64,000 bases of DNA from Cohnella silvisoli (GCF_021190915.1 NZ_JAIOAP010000018.1:1-64000), one strand, 5' to 3'; positions 19,444-28,446 are shown, numbered from the stretch's first letter. Program-made: numbers and translations. Notes: generated from the letters alone by a model not told the origin.

Positions 19444-19617
19444 TATTTCCATTTGTCGAGCGATAACCGGATCGTATCCGCCAGCGCCGTTGGACAAAAC
19501 GCAAATATCGTGAATGATATGCGACTAGCCGAAATGCTTATTCATAAACAGGCGAAATTAGATCCTCATGCTTTAATGGATGCAAGCGTAAAAATAAAAT
19601 CGATTTTGAAAGGTTAA
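19444..19617 (+). pseudogene. C-terminal fragment of a second ferredoxin reductase
   Basis: Reading from 19444: YFHLSSDNRIVSASAVG, then MRLAEMLIHKQAKLDPHALM and DASVKIKSILKG, stop at 19615-19617. It aligns by eye with the last 58 residues of the reductase at 15550 (YFHLADDGRLVAVSGIG and LGDPDVKLKALLRG). No N-terminus. With the Rieske pseudogene at 42678 it shows that a second copy of the demethylation cluster has decayed. Confidence 0.7.
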
Positions 19618-19868
19618 AGTAGAAGTTCCGGTGTCCAATTGCTTCCGTCGCCAATTGCGTGATCGTAAATGGAGGCCGCACATTGTTTTTAGGGTTCTCC
19701 CTTATTAAACAGATTAATTTCAATTGGTCGTAAGTAACTGGACGCTAATAATGGAAAAATCGCGACGGCAGGATCAATACGAGCGATGGTTTCGGTCGGT
19801 GACAATTGAGTGCGTGGACTTTCCCGACATAATCCGATGGAAGTCCTTTAGAAAAGATGTACTTAAAT
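19618..19868. other. intergenic, no gene seen
   Basis: About 250 bp without a supported gene. It should hold the promoter of the riboswitch-controlled unit, but no convincing -35/-10 pair was found. Confidence 0.4.
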
Positions 19869-19962
19869 ATGGAAAATGGCAAAACTGTCGAAAGGCAGTG
19901 ACGCAAAGCCACGGATCTTCTCACTTTGTACAAGTGATGACCGCCGGGTTACCCAATTTGCC
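19869..19962 (+). ncRNA. c-di-GMP-I (GEMM-I) riboswitch
   Basis: The conserved core is present in order: GGCAAAACTGTCGAAAGGCA with the GAAA tetraloop, GTGACGCAAAGCCACGGAT, a variable second stem (TCTCACTTTGTACAAGTGATGA) and CCGCCGGGTTACCC, with outer pairing between AAATGG and the distal CAATTT. It binds cyclic di-GMP. The terminator at 19965 immediately follows, and the controlled gene is the response regulator. Confidence 0.8.
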
Positions 19963-19964
19963 AC

Positions 19965-19994
19965 ACACGGCCTATGGGTCGTGTTTTTGTTTTG
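19965..19994 (+). terminator. riboswitch expression-platform terminator
   Basis: ACACGGCC-TATG-GGTCGTGT forms an 8-bp hairpin (19965-19984) followed by TTTTGTTTT. Directly downstream of the c-di-GMP aptamer it can serve as a ligand-controlled terminator. Confidence 0.7.
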
Positions 19995-20012
19995 GGAGCA
20001 CTGGAGGGGAAA

Positions 20013-20693
20013 GTGATATTCAAACAGAAATTCATTTTAAGGGGAACAATTAATGTTGTGCTAGTGGATCGCGATCGGGAATGGTGCCTCCGCTTTGAAG
20101 ATTTACTCAAAACAGTGACGGATATTCAGATCATAAACACTGCTGTAACAAATGAAGAGGCAGTACGAGCTAGTTTACAGCTAGAAGTGGACGTTGTAGT
20201 TGCGAATGTGATGCTCCAGCCGAATATGTGCGACGGACTTGAAGCGATAAAGGACATCCTCGCTAAAAAAGATGTTCCCATCATTACCGTTGCTTCGAGT
20301 ACAGAGCCTGAAGTGATTGTCGCAGCAATAACAGTCGGAGCGGTAAACTTTATAAACAAGGCAGATATGCGAGACATCATTATTGCGATTCGCGAAGCGT
20401 ATCACCGCAGATCCCCCCTGCACCCGGGAGCATCGAAGGTACTGCGCGAAGAACTCATCCGGTTGAAGCGTAAGGAATTTAGCTGTAAGCTAACCGCTAC
20501 TGAAAAGGAAGTGCTGCAGTTGATTGGTTTGGGTCATACTCAATCCAAATTGATTCAGTTGATGGGTATTTCGCCAAATACAATGAAGACACATCTTCGT
20601 CACATCAGGAGAAAGTTCGATGCAAAATCGGTCAGAGAAGCAGCAGAAAAAGCTATAAGGCTTGGACTCATAGATCTTACAAGCAACAACTAA
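20013..20693 (+). CDS. response regulator with LuxR-type DNA-binding domain
   Basis: About 226 residues from the GTG at 20013 (after GGAGGGG, short spacing); the frame also opens at 19974 inside the terminator, so that start is less likely. The N-terminal receiver domain begins INVVLVDRDREW and contains VVVANVMLQPN at the phosphoacceptor strand, where the usual Asp appears replaced by Asn (ANVML), so classical phosphorylation is doubtful. C-terminal NarL/FixJ helix-turn-helix: LTATEKEVLQLIGLGHTQSK and ISPNTMKTHLRHIRRKFDA. No partner kinase nearby. Under control of the c-di-GMP riboswitch. Confidence 0.8.
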   Translation: MIFKQKFILRGTINVVLVDRDREWCLRFEDLLKTVTDIQIINTAVTNEEAVRASLQLEVDVVVANVMLQPNMCDGLEAIKDILAKKDVPIITVASSTEPEVIVAAITVGAVNFINKADMRDIIIAIREAYHRRSPLHPGASKVLREELIRLKRKEFSCKLTATEKEVLQLIGLGHTQSKLIQLMGISPNTMKTHLRHIRRKFDAKSVREAAEKAIRLGLIDLTSNN

Positions 20694-21057
20694 CAACATA
20701 TCTGCGGTGATGACGAAATAAGATTATTTTCGACAAATTTCTCGGGATACAAGGTGACAAATAAATCACCCTGCCGAATTACTACGGATATAGGTACAAT
20801 GAGGGGGGGGAGGATAGGAGTAAGTAGAATAGTCCTATTGTGAATAGGGAGGGGGGCTGAAAAAAGTAATTTATGGTTTGTACAGTGAATGACAGAGTTG
20901 TCATGTAGTTTGGGACAAGCTCAATGTAGTTCCTTTTTCTCATTCGCCGTTTGGGTTGTCTCCAAAATGATGGATGAAAGGATGATCGATGTGTGTCGAA
21001 ATGAAACGGAGCGTGAATTATGTCTTTATAGCCGGATAGGAAATGGGGGATCGTCGC
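20694..21057. other. intergenic, no gene seen
   Basis: About 360 bp with G-runs (20812-20818, 20850-20856) and no reading frame with a ribosome site. It marks the boundary between the response regulator and the conjugative-element remnant. Confidence 0.4.
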
Positions 21058-21510
21058 ATGTTGTTGGCTGAGCAGGTAACCCCTTATGAAAAAGTTGAGT
21101 ATTGGTTGATCGCTTACGCGGACTGGAAAGCGCGATTGGCATATGTGCAAACAGAGCTTACACACATTCCAGGATTAACAAAAGCGTTGCATGAAGTGAC
21201 GATCTATGGCTCCGGCCAACCTAAGGACACGCTGCTTCGTACAGTCATTCACCGTTTGGAAATCACCGAATATGAAATACCGTTTCTTAGATCCAGAATT
21301 GGATTGATCGAATATGCTTTCTCGGCGCTCACGCCAGAGGAGAGACGATTCGTTCAATTGCGGTATCAAGATCAATTGGCATTTTCAATCGTTATGGATC
21401 GCATAGGACTATCGCGCCGCACATATTTCAATCACCGGAAACGAATTCTGCAAAAAATATATCACAAAATTAAAAGCCGGACAGCACTATTGGAGTATGA
21501 TCCCTTTTGA
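21058..21510 (+). CDS. ArpU/RinA-like phage or ICE regulator
   Basis: About 150 residues from ATG 21058 (frame open from 21043). The C-terminal half has the sigma-region-4-like pattern ALTPEERRFVQLRYQDQLAF and IGLSRRTYFNHRKRILQKIY, as in late-gene activators of phages and mobile elements (ArpU/RinA/DUF1492 type). The N-terminal part is helical. Likely a regulator left over from a mobile element; a terminator follows. Confidence 0.55.
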   Translation: MLLAEQVTPYEKVEYWLIAYADWKARLAYVQTELTHIPGLTKALHEVTIYGSGQPKDTLLRTVIHRLEITEYEIPFLRSRIGLIEYAFSALTPEERRFVQLRYQDQLAFSIVMDRIGLSRRTYFNHRKRILQKIYHKIKSRTALLEYDPF

Positions 21511-21534
21511 TGAAAAGTAAAAGATTGGCTTCCG

Positions 21535-21563
21535 AAAAAGATGCAATTGCGCATCTTTTTTTG
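21535..21563 (+). terminator. intrinsic terminator
   Basis: AAAAAGATGC (21535-21544) pairs with GCATCTTTTT (21551-21560), continuing into a T-run. Confidence 0.75.
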
Positions 21564-22316
21564 GTGAGCAGATTAACATGCACGTTATAAACCTAACCTC
21601 TATTAATTGTAGGCCTCCGTGGGTGAATCTCCTTAAAAATTAACTACGCTGATGCACTCCCTCTGCACCTGATTTACACTGGAATTCCACCCTAAATTCC
21701 CCATTTATGCACTTCGTTTGCATGCCTTTCATGATAACATAGTATCGTGAACAAGACAGGAGCAGTATGTTGTCATTCTAGATGATAAAGCTGAAAGGAG
21801 GCTTCGAGTCGTATCCTTTTCTTATTTTGTTGAAATGTGACGGGCATCCGGTTTCGGAGAGCCTATTTTTGTGATGGACAGGAGGAAGCAGATTCCGAAT
21901 CCTGATAATTCAGGATCGACTGTTGCCTCCCCTATATTGTTCCGCAGAATCAGGCATCGAGCGCCGTTACTTTTCCCGATCAGGAAGAGTTACGAGGCGC
22001 TCTTTTTCATTATGAATGACAGCACCCGTATAAACAGATGGCTTTTCTTCTCTCACGGTGTTGCCATGTGAGGATGGAGCTGATAGTTATGCGCCCCTAG
22101 TTGTCGTAATGGCAAGCTAATTTCTTCTTGTAGTTCTGTTTTACAGTTATTCATACGATTACATTTAGGCTTTGCCGTGATAGAGCGTGGGTATGCTCTG
22201 TGGCAAAGCCTTTTTTGTTTTCTGGCATTCTTCCACAAATACCTCAAAGGGAGCGTTGGCTGTCGCTCCCCGCCCCTCCATTTGGTTTACTCACAAACCA
22301 AAATGGAGGGACGAAT
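21564..22316. other. intergenic with two terminators
   Basis: No supported gene in about 750 bp. Two intrinsic-terminator-like hairpins are present: GAGCGCC (21959-21965) with GGCGCTC (21996-22002) and T-run, and AGGCTTTGCC (22167-22176) with GGCAAAGCCT (22202-22211) and T-run. Close to the next gene, CCTCCATTT...AAATGGAGG (about 22276-22309) forms a hairpin that includes the ribosome site of the sigma factor and may hide it. Confidence 0.5.
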
Positions 22317-22739
22317 ATGAAAAGGATTAATTTACGCGAGATGTATCCATTTTTCAAAACGGATGTATGGGTCGAGGTGGAGGATGAAGTCGCACAAGAA
22401 ATCCATCAGTTCGACTTACATGAAAACGCATACAAATTGCGGACTTATCGCCATCGCGCCTATTACTCGCTTGATCGGAACGACGGTATCGAGCAAGATG
22501 TTCTTTTTCATTCGATTTCCCCGGAGGAATACTACGAGCGTAAGCTTTCCAATGAGCAGCTTTATGCGGCTATGTGTCGGTTGCCGGAAAAATCGTTCAG
22601 GCGAATTTATGCTCACTTTTTCTTAGGAATGAGTAAGGTAGCGATTGCCCAGGCAGAACAAGTCGATGAACGGGCAATACGCAAGTCAATTGAACGCGGC
22701 TTAAAACAAATGGCGCAGTTCCTCAAAAAAATGGGATAG
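22317..22739 (+). CDS. sigma-70-like factor of a conjugative element
   Basis: Start ATG 22317 follows GGAGGGACGAAT; the frame is open from 22200. 140 residues: MKRINLREMYPFFKTDVWVE, then a region-4-like C-terminus (MCRLPEKSFRRIYAHFFLGM and AQAEQVDERAIRKSIERGLK). Such proteins are standard in Tn1549/Tn916-type integrative conjugative elements. The hairpin covering its ribosome site may regulate translation. Confidence 0.7.
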   Translation: MKRINLREMYPFFKTDVWVEVEDEVAQEIHQFDLHENAYKLRTYRHRAYYSLDRNDGIEQDVLFHSISPEEYYERKLSNEQLYAAMCRLPEKSFRRIYAHFFLGMSKVAIAQAEQVDERAIRKSIERGLKQMAQFLKKMG

Positions 22740-22791
22740 CGGTAAGTCAAAAGGGTCCGATTTGCCTGCTTAAATGAACAGATAGGTAAAG

Positions 22792-22815
22792 GGCGGCTGG
22801 TTGTCACCAGCCGCC
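22792..22815. terminator. GC-rich hairpin after the sigma factor
   Basis: GGCGGCTGG (22792-22800) pairs perfectly with CCAGCCGCC (22807-22815) around TTGTCA. No T-run follows, so it may be a processing or attenuation element. Confidence 0.5.
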
Positions 22816-22927
22816 TACATGCCGTGAGAGGGGAGATAAGTCTGAAATCCATGGCAAACGCACGTATGATCAGAAAAAGGCACCCCAAATAAACCGTCAA
22901 AAAGACGAAAAAAGGGAAAATATGGTT

Positions 22928-24181
22928 CTATCCTGAGAGAGGAAAGTCCATAATTTGATAGCCCTGACGTTGTGCCAGTAAAATCGCTTGTTCTACCGTG
23001 ATTTCACGGTTTACTGGATGAATATCGGATTTCCTGTACAATTCAGGGTTGTAGGGTTGTTTGTTCTTCAAGATGTGATAGATGGCTGTTAACAGCATAC
23101 GTGCAATGGCAATAATGGCACGTTTGTGGCCTCTACGCCTCTTGAGTTGCAAATAGCGGTTTCGGATTTCGGGATGCTTTTCGCTTTTGACGACAGCGGT
23201 GGCACATTGTACCAAAAGCGGCTTGATGTAGACACCCGCTCTCGAAATCCGGACTGACTTTCTCTTGCCAGCGCTCTGATCATTTGAGGGTGTAAGCCCT
23301 GCCCAAGAGCACAAATGCTTGGCTGTCAGAAACACGTCCATGTTCACACCGATTTCCGAAACCACGGCAATGGCGGAAAAGATGTTTTTGAAGGACGGAA
23401 CAGTCAAGATCAAGTTGAGTTCCTCTGTGTAGGCGTTGGCAAGGGAAAGGACAATAGATTCCAGTTCAGCTTTGCAGGATTCGAGGTTTTCGTAATGTTG
23501 CTTGATGACCTTGATTTTCCCGGCTTGCTCCGGCGTAATGAAGCCGTCAATGGCAAGCGTAAGCTCAGGGAGTTTGCCTTTCAAAACGCCGTGAATGAGC
23601 GGTTCAAGGTCGAAAGACGTATCACTCGGATCGTCTAGCAGTTTGTTAATGATATTCATGGCGCTTTTGCCGAACGTATCCGAAACGACACTGCTAAGTT
23701 GGATGTTCGAAACGGTCAAGCTGTTTTGAAACCGGTTCTTCTCACTGGACGTAAAGTTCGTGAGCTTGAAGCGGTAACGCATTAAGTCACGGAGTTGTCG
23801 GATGGGCAAAGGAGGCATAAAGCTTCCTGCGACAAGATCGTGCTTGAACAAGTCGGCAATCCACTTCGCGTCCTTCTTGTCCGTCTTCTTGCCGCGAATG
23901 GCTTTGACGTACTTCGGATGTGCGAGTGTGATATTGCAGGACGGTTCGAGAATGTTGAACACGGGAATCCAGTATTTCCCGGTCGATTCCATGCAGACAT
24001 CCTTGCAGTCGTGCTCACAAAGCCACTGTGACAGCTCATTCAGACCTTTGGTGAAGGTAGAAAAGCGATGGCTTTTGTAAGTGGTGACGCCCTTGCTGTT
24101 GGTAGAAGCGACACAGGCGACGACGAATGTTTTGTGGACATCGATGCCGCAACAGACGGGGTAAACAATTTTTAAGGCCAT
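22928..24181 (-). CDS. IS110-family transposase
   Basis: 417 residues. The N-terminal DEDD RuvC-like domain begins YPVCCGIDVHKTFVVACVAS, with DVCMESTGKYW and KKTDKKDAKWIADL; the C-terminal Tnp_20 domain has GLTPSNDQSAGKRKSVRISR with the candidate Ser nucleophile region, and RRRGHKRAIIAIAR. Length and order fit the family. It interrupts the conjugative-element remnant between the sigma factor and the DUF6075 gene. The frame is intact, so it may be active. Confidence 0.9.
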   Translation of the reverse strand: MALKIVYPVCCGIDVHKTFVVACVASTNSKGVTTYKSHRFSTFTKGLNELSQWLCEHDCKDVCMESTGKYWIPVFNILEPSCNITLAHPKYVKAIRGKKTDKKDAKWIADLFKHDLVAGSFMPPLPIRQLRDLMRYRFKLTNFTSSEKNRFQNSLTVSNIQLSSVVSDTFGKSAMNIINKLLDDPSDTSFDLEPLIHGVLKGKLPELTLAIDGFITPEQAGKIKVIKQHYENLESCKAELESIVLSLANAYTEELNLILTVPSFKNIFSAIAVVSEIGVNMDVFLTAKHLCSWAGLTPSNDQSAGKRKSVRISRAGVYIKPLLVQCATAVVKSEKHPEIRNRYLQLKRRRGHKRAIIAIARMLLTAIYHILKNKQPYNPELYRKSDIHPVNREITVEQAILLAQRQGYQIMDFPLSG

Positions 24182-24420
24182 ACGATAACTCCTTTCTGTG
24201 ATGTACAGAGATAGTCAGCAGGGACTGATTGCCTAGCTATAAACGAGTTGTTTATCAAAGATAAGTCTGCGTGCTCGAGGCGACACTTATTTGTGCTTGG
24301 AAAGGCAATCTACACATATAACTATGCGGTTGTCCTAGGAAAGCGACAGCCCACTCACCCCCACGTGATTTGTAGTGTGCTGGTATCTCCGTCACTCAAG
24401 CATACAAAAAAACGCCCAAG
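24182..24420 (-). ncRNA. candidate IS110 bridge-RNA region
   Basis: The roughly 240 bp upstream of the transposase lack a gene but are rich in short inverted repeats. IS110-group elements are known to encode a bridge RNA in this 5' non-coding end that specifies target and donor. I infer its presence from position only; loop sequences and element ends were not resolved. Confidence 0.4.
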
Positions 24421-24478
24421 GCTGACGGATTTCATTCCGTTTTGTGCCTTGAGCGTAGCGAAAGGAATGGATATAACT

Positions 24479-24886
24479 ATGAATCCGATTCGATTTCGAG
24501 ATGCTGAACATGAAAGTTTCTACTATCGGATGTTAGATGAAAGACAATGCAACGACAGTTATAATCGTGCGCTTTTTTACACGTTGGGTATTTCCCGAGA
24601 CACACGAAGTCATATTCATGATTTGTTTGATTTTACGAATGGCGGCATCAAGTCCAAAGGTCTTTCGGCCTCTTGGCAGACTGGCAGTTCGATTCGCGTA
24701 TCCAGACTTGCTTTTAATCTGTGGAATGGCTGGACGGAAGCGGGTGGGGAACGTTACTCCACACCCCACGAATTATTCGATTGTAGCTATGCCCCCTATT
24801 TTTTTGAAGCGATTCATCTTCGTTACCCGGATTATTGCCGAAGCCAGGAAAGGATTTTTAAGCCGCAGAACGAACAGATTCGCTGA
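24479..24886 (+). CDS. DUF6075-family mobile-element protein
   Basis: Start ATG 24479; the open frame upstream to 24248 belongs to the IS flank. 135 residues beginning NPIRFRDAEHESFYYRMLDE, with TRSHIHDLFDF, RLAFNLWNGWTEAGGERYST and ELFDCSYAPYFFEAIHLRYP, a pattern found in conjugative elements of Firmicutes. Function unknown. It lies just before the NlpC/P60 gene, as in related elements. Confidence 0.65.
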   Translation: MNPIRFRDAEHESFYYRMLDERQCNDSYNRALFYTLGISRDTRSHIHDLFDFTNGGIKSKGLSASWQTGSSIRVSRLAFNLWNGWTEAGGERYSTPHELFDCSYAPYFFEAIHLRYPDYCRSQERIFKPQNEQIR

Positions 24887-24915
24887 TGGCGACCGGCTAG
24901 GAGGGGGATAAGGCG

Positions 24916-26919
24916 ATGAAGGATATTAAAACAAGAACTGTTGTGAGAGATATTAAACGTTTGGACAGACTGCCGAACTTAATGGATCGTGCCAAAACAA
25001 TGAGCGACCGTACCTTACAGCATAAAGACAAGGATAAGGCGATTTCAGACTCTCCGACTGAATATGCGCAGCACCAATCTGCATCAGCCGTAGGTAACAC
25101 GGTACGTGCTCAAATGGGAATGAGCGCGGCTGCGGGCAAGGGTTTGGTAAAGCGCATCTCAAAAAAGTCGGCAATATCTGAGAATGAAAGGGTAGCAAGG
25201 CTGAATCCGGTTATTATCATTTCCAGGCCTTCGATACGTCAATTGCGACTTGCCCGTAGGTTGCATCTTCGGAAGCCGGAAGATGGAAAATATGTTTTAT
25301 CATCTAACCATCCATCAGCAAAACGACGCATCATACCAAGCCGGGCAAATGCCCGGCTTTTGCATCATTCTCGCGAAGCTAGCGTTCCCGATCTCCTTAA
25401 TCGGAGAAGAGGTAAACATCAGGAACCAGCCGGGAAAAAAGGAGCATCTACCGCCGCGATGTCTCGTTCTGGAACTGCACGCGGGAATCGCTTAAAAGCG
25501 CCAACGTCCGAAAAAGTGAGGAAGCGACATGGCAGACAACGGTCAGCCGGGATCCCTCGCACTACATCCAAGCGAGCAGACTTTACGATCAAACGTAAGG
25601 AAGGGAAGTTCAAGACACTATCGCCATTTATCAAAACGGGGCAACGACTAGGACAGGATAAACACCGTTCCGGTCGTCAAACGGAAGGGAAAATGAATAG
25701 CGCCAGGACAGCGCAGCGGACTGCTCAGATGGCGTTGAATGCCCGCCGCTCCCTTCAAAGAGCGCAAGCTACCGCGCGATTAAATCTTCGGATCATTAAA
25801 ATGGTCGTAAAAGCGGTCGCTTTGCTCGTCAAAGGGGTAGCCGCGCTTTTGGGGATCAGTAGCACCGTTATTGTATTGCTGTGCATTGTAATGGCTATAG
25901 CTGCTGTTATTTCCTCTCCTTTCAGCATCTTTGTTTCTGGTGAAAACACGGATGCCGATGTAAAGCCGCTTTCCCGAATTGTTCAAGAAATGGACGTTGA
26001 ATTTGCCGACCGACTGGGAGAAATACAGCAATCCGCAGGCTATGTAGACTGGGTAGAGTTTCATTACCCCGGCAGCGCGGACAACACAAGAATTGATAAT
26101 TGGATGGATATTATAACGGTTTTTGCTGTGAAGACCGCCATGGATTCAGAAAACGGAATGGATGCAGCCACACTTGATGCAACAAGGATCGGGATCATCC
26201 AATCGGTGTTCTGGGACATGAATCAAGTGGAATCCCGTATCGAAAAGATCGAACATACGGAAACAGTTACGGTAGAGCATGAAGATGGAACTACCAGTGA
26301 AGAGACAACTAGCAGTCATGAACGCATTTTGCATATTACCGTTACGAGCAAAACTGCGGAACAACAGGCTGATTCTTATCATTTTACAAATGATCAGATG
26401 GACAGCATGAAGGAAATGATGTCTGGAGAGTTTCGGCCACTCCTATTTGCGATGCTTGGTAAAGAAACGGATGTTGGCTTAACGCCTGGGCAACTTGTGG
26501 AGGTTGAGCAGCATTTACCCGAAGGAGAACTAGGCAGCGAAGTCGTCAATTTGGCGCTAACTCGTTTAGGTGACCCATACAGTCAACCGAAGGCCGGACA
26601 GGATGACTTTACAGATTGCAGCTATCTCGTGCAATGGGTTTATCGACAGCTTGGTATCAACTTACCGCGTACTGCTGCGGAACAGGCTAGGTTTAGCATA
26701 GAAAATGGCTTGACCGTAAGCGCGGCAGATTTGGTTCCCGGCGATCTCGTATTTTGGAGCTACGAACATAATGGCCGGTTTATGGATATTACTCACGTTG
26801 GCATTTATGCAGGGAATGGAAAAGTGGTGGACGCTTCTTCAAGTCGAGGGCAGGTGGTGTATCGGAATCTGTTCGATTCGGATAAGCAAGTGCTGTTTGG
26901 AAGACCAGTTGTTAAATGA
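24916..26919 (+). CDS. CD1108-like NlpC/P60 cell-wall hydrolase of a conjugative element
   Basis: 667 residues after TAGGAGGGGGATAAGGCG. A basic, low-complexity N-terminus (KDIKTRTVVRDIKRLDRLPN and repeated K/R/Q/A up to about 290), one membrane segment (STVIVLLCIVMAIAAVISS, about 314-332), an extracytoplasmic helical region, and a C-terminal NlpC/P60 domain with the catalytic Cys in TDCSYLVQWVY and His in DITHVGIYAGNGKVV. It opens peptidoglycan for the transfer channel (VirB1-like role). Codons 95-180 look unlike the rest and contain a hairpin AAGCCGGGC-AAAT-GCCCGGCTT at 25339-25361, so an insertion may have been read through in frame. Confidence 0.75.
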   Translation: MKDIKTRTVVRDIKRLDRLPNLMDRAKTMSDRTLQHKDKDKAISDSPTEYAQHQSASAVGNTVRAQMGMSAAAGKGLVKRISKKSAISENERVARLNPVIIISRPSIRQLRLARRLHLRKPEDGKYVLSSNHPSAKRRIIPSRANARLLHHSREASVPDLLNRRRGKHQEPAGKKGASTAAMSRSGTARGNRLKAPTSEKVRKRHGRQRSAGIPRTTSKRADFTIKRKEGKFKTLSPFIKTGQRLGQDKHRSGRQTEGKMNSARTAQRTAQMALNARRSLQRAQATARLNLRIIKMVVKAVALLVKGVAALLGISSTVIVLLCIVMAIAAVISSPFSIFVSGENTDADVKPLSRIVQEMDVEFADRLGEIQQSAGYVDWVEFHYPGSADNTRIDNWMDIITVFAVKTAMDSENGMDAATLDATRIGIIQSVFWDMNQVESRIEKIEHTETVTVEHEDGTTSEETTSSHERILHITVTSKTAEQQADSYHFTNDQMDSMKEMMSGEFRPLLFAMLGKETDVGLTPGQLVEVEQHLPEGELGSEVVNLALTRLGDPYSQPKAGQDDFTDCSYLVQWVYRQLGINLPRTAAEQARFSIENGLTVSAADLVPGDLVFWSYEHNGRFMDITHVGIYAGNGKVVDASSSRGQVVYRNLFDSDKQVLFGRPVVK

Positions 26920-26931
26920 AGAGGTCAAATA

Positions 26932-27267
26932 ATGAACACTGATGTACTCACGGTATGCTCGGACGTCGCTATTACAGGGCTTTCGAGCATTCCCCAATAT
27001 CATAGTTCATTAATTTTATCTGCAGTTAGAACTAGCTACGAATTTGAAAGTTTGCACTCGAAGGGTAGCTGTACCTTTGAATTTGGTTTTCACGGAAGAG
27101 GAACGATTCCGCCTCCTAATTCGGAGTTTGTGTACAAATTGTTGAATTTTAATTTTGTATCTAAAACTAAAGCAAGAAATAAGGTACAAGGTTTTCTTTA
27201 TGGGAAATTCGATGAATTTAAAACAATTGCTTATAAGGTAACTAAAGGAGAAAAGGTGGGTAAGTGA
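26932..27267 (+). CDS. hypothetical protein
   Basis: 111 residues, starting 12 bp after the NlpC/P60 gene with AAGAGGTC before the ATG. I do not recognise it. It has no signal peptide or membrane segment; the C-terminus is Lys-rich (YKVTKGEKVGK). It could be a residual cargo gene of the conjugative element or a degraded frame. Confidence 0.35.
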   Translation: MNTDVLTVCSDVAITGLSSIPQYHSSLILSAVRTSYEFESLHSKGSCTFEFGFHGRGTIPPPNSEFVYKLLNFNFVSKTKARNKVQGFLYGKFDEFKTIAYKVTKGEKVGK

Positions 27268-27312
27268 ACAATACAAACTGTTCATCCCTTGCATGACCCT
27301 AAAATTTGTCGA

Positions 27313-27437
27313 TGGTAGTGGATTAGGGCTGATTTAAGTGTCGTTCTCTCCGAGTTCTCTCAAACGTGCAATTTCGGTCACTTTTTGATGATTTCCCGAG
27401 AGGCCTTGTGGCACTACGGAAAAGCGATTCGAAACGC
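27313..27437 (+). repeat. dispersed 125-bp repeat, copy 1
   Basis: About 125 bp starting GGTAGTGGATTAGGGCTGAT and containing TCGTTCTCTCCGAGTTCTCT is shared, with about 15-20 differences, with 42992-43116. It is not part of any intact gene. Possibly an insertion sequence remnant. Confidence 0.7.
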
Positions 27438-27439
27438 AG

Positions 27440-27776
27440 CGGGACTTGAAGGGCGCGCTGCGGATGGCCGACGTCTACGAGAAATACGGCGTATATTGGT
27501 TGGAAGAGCCGGTACATTCCAACGACATCGCAGGTTATAGCGAGCTTGCGGACCGGACGAGAATCTCGAATTCTGGTTGCGGCCAGCACGCATTTCGCGG
27601 CCGCGATTCCGAACGGTTTCATGATCGAATACACGGTTTCGAATTCGCCTTTGGCGCGTGACTTAGTCAGCCGCGAGGTGGAGTTCAAGGACGGCTACGT
27701 GACGGTACCCGTCGATCGTCCCGGTCTGGGCGTCGAGATCGACGAAAACGTAATAAACCGTTATCGGGTCGATTGA
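27440..27776 (+). pseudogene. mandelate racemase/enolase-superfamily remnant
   Basis: LKGALRMADVYEKYGVYWLE, EPVHSNDIAGYSELADRT is the conserved mid-barrel of MR/MLE enzymes; after a phase change ASTHFAAAIPNGFMIEYTVS and VDRPGLGVEIDENVINRYRV give the C-terminus. Start, metal-ligand strands and reading frame are lost. Confidence 0.7.
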
Positions 27777-27784
27777 GGGGCTGC

Positions 27785-28241
27785 CATGCATTAAAGAGAT
27801 TGTTATAGCAGACCTGAACGCCGATCGGTTGCGCATCGCTGCGGAGTTGGGCGGTATTCCTGCCCGAGGAGACGAGGAGATCGCGGCGCTTAAGCCCGCT
27901 GAAGGTTTTCATGCGGCGGTGGACGCCGTCGGGCGGCTTCGACTCGCCTTCGCTGAGTACAATCCGTCCGGCGCGGGGGCAGAATCGGCTTGACCGGTCT
28001 TCACGAAGCCGATACGACGCTGCCGATCAACGCGATCATCCGCGAGGATCTAAAGCTGTTCGGTGCTTTCGCTTACTCGCGGAACGACTTCGAGACCGCA
28101 CTGAGCTGGATCGCGGAGGGCAAGATCGACTTGCTGCCGTGGACGGAGCATCGGCCGTCGGAGGAAGGACAGGCGAGCTTCGAGAAGCTGGTGTCCGGCC
28201 CGGGATCCGTCGCGAAAATCATGCTTAGCCCCAACGCATAG
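27785..28241 (+). pseudogene. zinc-dependent dehydrogenase C-terminal remnant
   Basis: CIKEIVIADLNADRLRIAAE and GFHAAVDAVG match the NAD-binding half of medium-chain dehydrogenases, then after a frameshift TLPINAIIREDLKLFGAFAY and WIAEGKIDLLPW give the C-terminal end. No N-terminal zinc domain. Confidence 0.65.
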
Positions 28242-28256
28242 CAGGAGGTTCATCTC

Positions 28257-28388
28257 ATGAAACTGGTTACGATCGACAATAAGGGGGAATGGACGCTCGG
28301 CGTTTGGACGGATTACGGCATCGTGGATATCGCAAAGGCCGTGGAAGTCTACGGGACCAATGATTCCATGACCACTCAATATTTTTAG
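28257..28388 (+). pseudogene. N-terminal fragment of a fumarylacetoacetate hydrolase-like gene
   Basis: A strong ribosome site (AGGAGG) precedes MKLVTIDNKGEWTLGVWTDY and GIVDIAKA, typical of the start of FAH-family sugar-acid enzymes, but the frame ends after 43 codons. With the two preceding fragments it is the wreck of a catabolic operon. Confidence 0.6.
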
Positions 28389-28446
28389 CAACGGTCATCT
28401 AATGCTATAACCGTAGATCTTCGGTGCTTTAAAGAAGGGCGATGTT

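Noticed and set aside
20889..21071. A 60-codon frame before the ArpU-like gene
   Set aside because: No ribosome site, no family resemblance, and composition like the surrounding intergenic DNA.
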